DNA from: CALMEC01 sp964434425
GTDB taxonomy: Bacteria; Actinomycetota; Thermoleophilia; Miltoncostaeales; Miltoncostaeaceae
Reading direction: 5' to 3'
DNA: 64,000 nt
NCBI GenBank assembly: GCA_964434425.1
Contig: CAYSVH010000003.1
Span: 186,001-250,000 of the forward strand
In this document: piece by piece, positions 60,543-64,000 of the stretch
Layout of the letters: each line of letters opens with the position of its first letter
How positions within the stretch are numbered: the stretch's first letter is position 1
Made by a program: the position numbers and the translations under genes
The notes under the pieces: generated by a model
What the model saw: only the letters and a program-made list of their open reading frames with translations
What the model was told of the DNA's origin: nothing
The model's database searches: none

Positions 60543-61075
60543 CAGCGCCATCATCCCGCCGCCTCACGCCGGTGATGACGACCCTGGCCTACATCGTCCG
60601 CGATGGGTCCGTGTTGCTGTGTCATCGCGTCGCGCGCCACTCCGACATCCAGCACGGGAAGTACAACGGGGTCGGCGGCCACATCGAGCGCGACGAGGAT
60701 CCCGTCACGTGCATCCGACGCGAGATCGCCGAGGAGACGGGCCTGCGGGTCGCCGAGCCGACGCTGAGGGGCACGATCAGCTGGCCAGGATTCGGGCCGA
60801 ACGGCGAGGACCACTTCGCGTTCGTGTTCCGCGTGGATGATGTGGCGGGCGAGCCCCTCGCCGAGAACAACGAGGGGACTCTGGCATGGCACCCCATCGA
60901 TCGCCTTCATGAGCTCCCCATGTGGGAGGGTGACCGGCTCTTCCTTCCCTTCGTGTTCGACGCCCACCCGGATCTGTTCCATCTCGTCATCCCGTATGAC
61001 GACGGACGGCCCACCGGGTGTACGGTTGTACGCGGGACGTCGACATCCTCGGCCCCTCTTGCGAACCGTGAATGA
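60539..61075 (+). CDS. Nudix hydrolase (MutT-like)
   Basis: 178-residue pyrophosphohydrolase. The Nudix box is GVGGHIERDEDP then IRREIAEETGL, matching Gx5Ex7REUxEExGU. VRDGSVLLCHRVARHSDIQHGK precedes it, as in 8-oxo-dGTP/MutT-type enzymes; the exact substrate is not clear. GTG 60539 overlaps the upstream stop; ATG 60575 is an alternative closer to the domain. Confidence 0.92.
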   Translation: MTAPSSRRLTPVMTTLAYIVRDGSVLLCHRVARHSDIQHGKYNGVGGHIERDEDPVTCIRREIAEETGLRVAEPTLRGTISWPGFGPNGEDHFAFVFRVDDVAGEPLAENNEGTLAWHPIDRLHELPMWEGDRLFLPFVFDAHPDLFHLVIPYDDGRPTGCTVVRGTSTSSAPLANRE

Positions 61076-61081
61076 AGGCCA

Positions 61082-61594
61082 ATGAGCTACGACATCGTCT
61101 TCCTGCCCGAGTCCGCCCGCGACGACTGGGCCGGAGCCATGGACAATCTCGAGATGCACGCGATGATGGATGCGGCGCCGTCCGACGAGGACGTGGCCTC
61201 GTGGGACCGGCTGGGTGATGCCCTGACCGCCGACGGGGTGGCCTTCGACCGGATCGATGCGGATGAGGAGCGCACCTACACGCTCGTGCACCCGACCATC
61301 GAGATCTCGCTGCGCCCCGGTGACGTGCGCATCGCGGTCCCCTACCAGGCGGATCTCATCGACGAACTCGACGAGGCGCTGCCGCGCATCGTCCACCTGA
61401 CGGAGGACGCCACCGGTCGCGTGGCATACGACCCGCAGTCGGACCGCGCGTTCTTCTCACCGGAGAACCACCCGAGGGATGTCATCCAGTCGGTCTGCGA
61501 GTTGCTCGCCGAGCGGGAGACGGCGGGCGACACCCGTGCCGAACGGCGCGGGGTGCTGCGGCGCTTCTTCGGCCGCCACCACCACCACGACTGA
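61082..61594 (+). CDS. Hypothetical protein
   Basis: 170-residue acidic soluble protein starting six bases after the Nudix stop. It has an N-terminal YDIVFLPESARDDWAGAMDN and a two-layer alpha/beta look (TYTLVHPTIEISL, VRIAVPY). The C-terminal tail is basic and ends in a natural GRHHHHD. No family recognised. Its place in the monooxygenase-Nudix unit is the only hint to function. Confidence 0.65.
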   Translation: MSYDIVFLPESARDDWAGAMDNLEMHAMMDAAPSDEDVASWDRLGDALTADGVAFDRIDADEERTYTLVHPTIEISLRPGDVRIAVPYQADLIDELDEALPRIVHLTEDATGRVAYDPQSDRAFFSPENHPRDVIQSVCELLAERETAGDTRAERRGVLRRFFGRHHHHD

Positions 61595-61671
61595 CGACCC
61601 GGCCGGACGGCTCACGCGGGGTCAGCCGGTCGGGATGGAGCACCGTCCGATGTGCTCACCCGACGACCTCT

Positions 61672-61708
61672 CGCGCACGTCGGGTGTCCGGCACCAGACG
61701 TGCGCGGA
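61672..61708. repeat. REP-like hairpin, unit 4 (also a likely terminator)
   Basis: CGCGCACGTC pairs with GACGTGCGCG, then GGTG/CACC around TCCGG. GTGTCCGGCACCAGACGTGC onward matches unit 2 (54084-54107) at 20 of 24 positions. It separates two convergent genes. Confidence 0.65.
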
Positions 61709-61782
61709 CCCTGATGGCCCGTTCGTGAACAGTCGCCTTCCTCGCCTCCCGGCGTGGGTGCGCGTCCCGCGGAGCCGACCGC

Positions 61783-62448
61783 CTAGACCGGTTTGCCGCC
61801 GCCCAGTTCCGGGTGGAATCGCTGCAGGCTCTCGTCAAGGTCGTCCAGCTCGCGCGTCCGTTTGATCGCGGGACGCGCACCCACCCGCTCGAAGTGCGCG
61901 TTGAGGGCGACCCCGCCGAGCGGCGGCGACCCGTACGATTCCCAGCCCTTCAGCATGTAGAGGTAGATGTCCGCGACGCTGAAGTCGTCGCCCAGGCACC
62001 ATTGCCGGTCGGTGAGCTGTGCCTCGAGGTACGCACCCTCGGCCTCATACGCCGCCAGTCCCTTCGCGGTGATCCCCTCGTACCCGATGTCCTCGGTCGT
62101 GAGCATTCCGGGGTACTGCACCGGGTAGTGGATCGTGTGGAGGGTGTTCGCCAGGTACACGACCCAGCGGAGCAGGTCTCCCCGGCCCGGGTGACCCGGG
62201 GCGGGGCCCAGACCGGCGTCGGGAAAGCGCTCCACGAGATACAGGAGGATCGCGCCGGTCTCGTAGACGGCCGTCTCGCCGTCACCTACGGCGGGTACGC
62301 GCATGCGGGGGGTGATGCCGGCGAACACGGAGTCGTCGTGGCGTCGCCGCGGGTGGACGTCGTGCACCGAGTACGGGATACCGCCCTCCTCCAGGGCCGC
62401 GCGGGCGGCGAAGCTGGATGAGCCGGTGATTTGGAAGAGCTCGATCAT
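61783..62448 (-). CDS. Glutathione S-transferase-fold protein
   Basis: 221-residue GST-like protein: N-terminal thioredoxin-like half (MIELFQITGSSSFAARAALE, with Ser at the active-site position; RMRVPAVGDGETAVYETGAI), then an all-helical half (CLGDDFSVADIYLYML). Substrate unknown; actinobacteria lack glutathione generally, so another thiol or none may be used. Confidence 0.9.
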   Translation of the reverse strand: MIELFQITGSSSFAARAALEEGGIPYSVHDVHPRRRHDDSVFAGITPRMRVPAVGDGETAVYETGAILLYLVERFPDAGLGPAPGHPGRGDLLRWVVYLANTLHTIHYPVQYPGMLTTEDIGYEGITAKGLAAYEAEGAYLEAQLTDRQWCLGDDFSVADIYLYMLKGWESYGSPPLGGVALNAHFERVGARPAIKRTRELDDLDESLQRFHPELGGGKPV

Positions 62449-62503
62449 CGCGACAACCTACCGGGGATGCGCACTCCCAGCGGCCCTGGCAGGGCACGCC
62501 CCC

Positions 62504-63187
62504 ATGGCCACCCTGCCAGAATGCGTATCCGTGACCTCACCCGCATCATCCGACCGCACGTCGATCCCGGGAATGGCCGAGGCCATCGGCGGATGGCGTG
62601 GGGCGATCGAATCCGCCCTCCCCACGATCGTCTTCGTGGCGGTCGCCGCGTTCAACCGGGATGCCATCCGTACCGCGGCGATCATCGCCGTCAGCACCGC
62701 GGTCGTCATGGCCGTCGTCCGTGTGTCGCGCGGGCAGACGCTGCGCTATGTGGCAGCCGGCGTCTTCGGTGTCGCACTGGCCGCCTTCATCGCGGCCCGG
62801 ACCGGACGGGCCGAGAACTTCTTCCTTCCGGGTCTCATCCTCAACGTCGTCTCCGGAGCGGTCTTCGTCACGTCGAATCTGGTGCGGCGGCCGTTGGCCG
62901 GTTACTTCGCCGCGGGCCTCACCGGACAGAACCCCTTCGGCGGCTGGCATCGCGACCCCGCGTGTCGCGTACCGGCGATGCGTGCGACGTGGGTGCTGGC
63001 GGCGCTCTTCCTGTCACGGCTCGCCGTCCAGGTACCGCTCTATCTGAACGACGCACTGGTCGCACTCGGCACCGCCAAACTCGCCATGGGCGTGCCGCTC
63101 ACCGCCGTCGCCCTGTGGCTGTCATGGCTCCTGATGCGCGAGTCCCCGCTGCTCTCGAGTTCACGCGCCACGGCCTCGGATTCGTGA
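62504..63187 (+). CDS. DUF3159 membrane protein
   Basis: 227-residue integral membrane protein of the actinobacterial DUF3159 family. Six helices: AIESALPTIVFVAVAAFNRD, AAIIAVSTAVVMAVVRV, YVAAGVFGVALAAFIAARTG, FFLPGLILNVVSGAVFVTSN, and two C-terminal (MRATWVLAALFLSRLAVQVP and LGTAKLAMGVPLTAVALWLS). GRAENFFLPG is the family signature. Function unknown. GTG 62531 is an alternative start. Confidence 0.88.
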   Translation: MATLPECVSVTSPASSDRTSIPGMAEAIGGWRGAIESALPTIVFVAVAAFNRDAIRTAAIIAVSTAVVMAVVRVSRGQTLRYVAAGVFGVALAAFIAARTGRAENFFLPGLILNVVSGAVFVTSNLVRRPLAGYFAAGLTGQNPFGGWHRDPACRVPAMRATWVLAALFLSRLAVQVPLYLNDALVALGTAKLAMGVPLTAVALWLSWLLMRESPLLSSSRATASDS

Positions 63188-63360
63188 TCGACCGGCAGGG
63201 CCTCGGGCACCGGAGTCGGTCCGCGCGCCGGACTGTGAGGAATCTCGCCGCAACGGGCCACAAATCGACCCTCTAGGTCGGGCGCCAACGTGCCGATGAT
63301 AGGCAGGCCGGTGCCCCTCTCCGACCTCCCGGGGCCCGCCGTGCAGTGGAAGGACCGTAT

Positions 63361-64000
63361 GTGAGCCCCGCCGTTTCAATCGCCATCGCCCTTGCCGTCG
63401 CCATCGTCGTCTTCCTGCTTGTGAAGCGTCGCCGCGGCGAGATCGAATCCGTCCCGTTGGACGATGTGGCACCGGCGACCGACGCCGCCATCGACGAGAC
63501 GTCCGGAATCGTCACCATGCCCGCGTTCTCCGAGGTGAGCGAGGAGCCGGACAGGATCCCCGTCGTCTCCGTGCGCGACGCCGCGGATGCCGGCCCGAGC
63601 ACCCTTCCGGGCACGTCGCCCGGATGGACGACCGATGCCACGGAACTCCCCGCGGACATCGGGACGCCCCCGCTCCCGGGTGCGTCGACGGCCGCCGACC
63701 CCCTCGACCTTCCCGGCCTGTCGTCCCCGGCCGGAGCCCTTGGACCGATGGCATCCCTCGAGGATCCGGGCTCCCGGCCCGGAGCCGGCCCCCTGTCCGG
63801 GGCCACCCTCATTCCGCCGCTCTCCCCGGAGGGGCAGGCGCTCCTCGGCCGATCGGCCGAGGTGGACGAGGGCCTTCCGGCACTCCCCGATCTGCCGCCG
63901 CTTCCGGATCTCTCCACCGGGCCCGCGATGGACGTGGCGACCGGGGACGCATCCCCGACAGCCGACGACCTGCCGCCGCTCCCCGATCTGCCGCCACTTA
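63361..64000 (+). CDS. Membrane-anchored Pro-rich protein, 3' truncated by window edge
   Basis: At least 213 residues, open at base 64000. GTG 63361 has GGAAGGA seven bases upstream. Residues 1-22 form one membrane helix (AVSIAIALAVAIVVFLLVKR) followed by RRRGE, the positive-inside rule placing the long tail in the cytoplasm. The tail is acidic, Pro/Leu/Ala-rich and disordered, with a growing repeat LPALPDLPPLPDL ... DDLPPLPDLPPL near the end. A scaffold or tether is plausible. No family recognised. The minus-strand open frames over it are shadows. Confidence 0.75.
   Translation, partial: MSPAVSIAIALAVAIVVFLLVKRRRGEIESVPLDDVAPATDAAIDETSGIVTMPAFSEVSEEPDRIPVVSVRDAADAGPSTLPGTSPGWTTDATELPADIGTPPLPGASTAADPLDLPGLSSPAGALGPMASLEDPGSRPGAGPLSGATLIPPLSPEGQALLGRSAEVDEGLPALPDLPPLPDLSTGPAMDVATGDASPTADDLPPLPDLPPL

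Noticed and set aside
61561..61594. HHHH tail resembling a cloning tag
   Set aside because: It is a natural end of a basic tail in frame with a well-coded protein, with no linker or vector sequence around it.

Overview
This is high-GC chromosomal DNA from an actinomycete-type bacterium. Nothing in it looks like phage, plasmid or CRISPR. Actinobacterial signs are a GTP-type PEP carboxykinase, two luciferase-like flavin oxidoreductases, a STAND/BTAD (SARP-type) regulator, a PP2C/SpoIIE phosphatase beside a STAS protein, a DUF3159 protein, an uncharacterised-family HhH-GPD protein, and a tmk-holB cluster in the position usual next to topA. A deep-branching class such as Thermoleophilia is plausible but not proven. 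Gene density is high and most transcription units hold one to four genes with ATGA or GTGA overlaps.

Layout. 1-7.2 kb: cation P-type ATPase tail, VIT-type transporter, msrB, LLM oxidoreductase, a nitroreductase-like protein, an alpha/beta hydrolase and a stand-alone condensation-domain protein. 7.3-10.3 kb (minus): serS with a probable CTG start behind a STAS protein, then two c-type cytochrome lipoproteins. 10.4-15.8 kb: gamma carbonic anhydrase overlapping a GAF-PAS-GAF-PP2C phosphatase, ETF-quinone oxidoreductase, and a TlpA-like thioredoxin. 16-20.5 kb: FKBP, DUF2237, a membrane protein, DUF4189, a RibD/DHFR-like reductase, a DadA-like oxidase and tRNA-Ala(CGC). 20.9-28.3 kb: Ig-like surface protein, PHP phosphatase, galE bracketed by inverted repeats, then a four-gene unit: a TopA-like remnant, a tiny membrane protein, tmk and holB. 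28.7-37.3 kb: pckG, HAD phosphatase, ABM protein, ABC exporter, HhH-GPD protein, glutathionyl-hydroquinone-reductase-like protein and an AI-2E family permease.

37.5-41.7 kb: an overlapping ogt-ECF sigma-ogt operon (alkylation repair), a divergent arsC/arsR pair with a perfect operator palindrome, tRNA-Thr(CGT) and a nitroreductase. 42-49 kb: a 1016-residue STAND/BTAD regulator whose two flanking intergenic regions carry matching 11-bp-spaced heptad repeats, an esterase, an odd tRNA-Gly(TCC), and an unrecognised 792-residue protein. 49-57.9 kb: CAP-domain protein, SnoaL-like protein, IS481 remnant, a thiamine-binding protein under a TPP riboswitch, methyltransferase, second LLM oxidoreductase, REP-like hairpins, a NeuD-like acyltransferase, a coupled 1-Cys peroxiredoxin/beta carbonic anhydrase pair and a PuuD-like hydrolase. 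58-64 kb: lipoprotein, FAD monooxygenase-Nudix-unknown operon, GST, DUF3159 and a Pro-rich membrane-anchored protein running off the end.

Themes are redox and stress repair (MsrB, peroxiredoxin, TlpA, GST-like proteins, MGMT pair, ArsC), CO2/bicarbonate handling (two carbonic anhydrases and PEPCK), and electron transfer (ETF-QO and cytochromes). The most unusual items are the catalytically gutted TopA-like protein in the topA slot, the SARP-type heptad arrays around the 42-46 kb cluster, the two repeat families, and the tRNA-Gly whose anticodon loop can close on itself.
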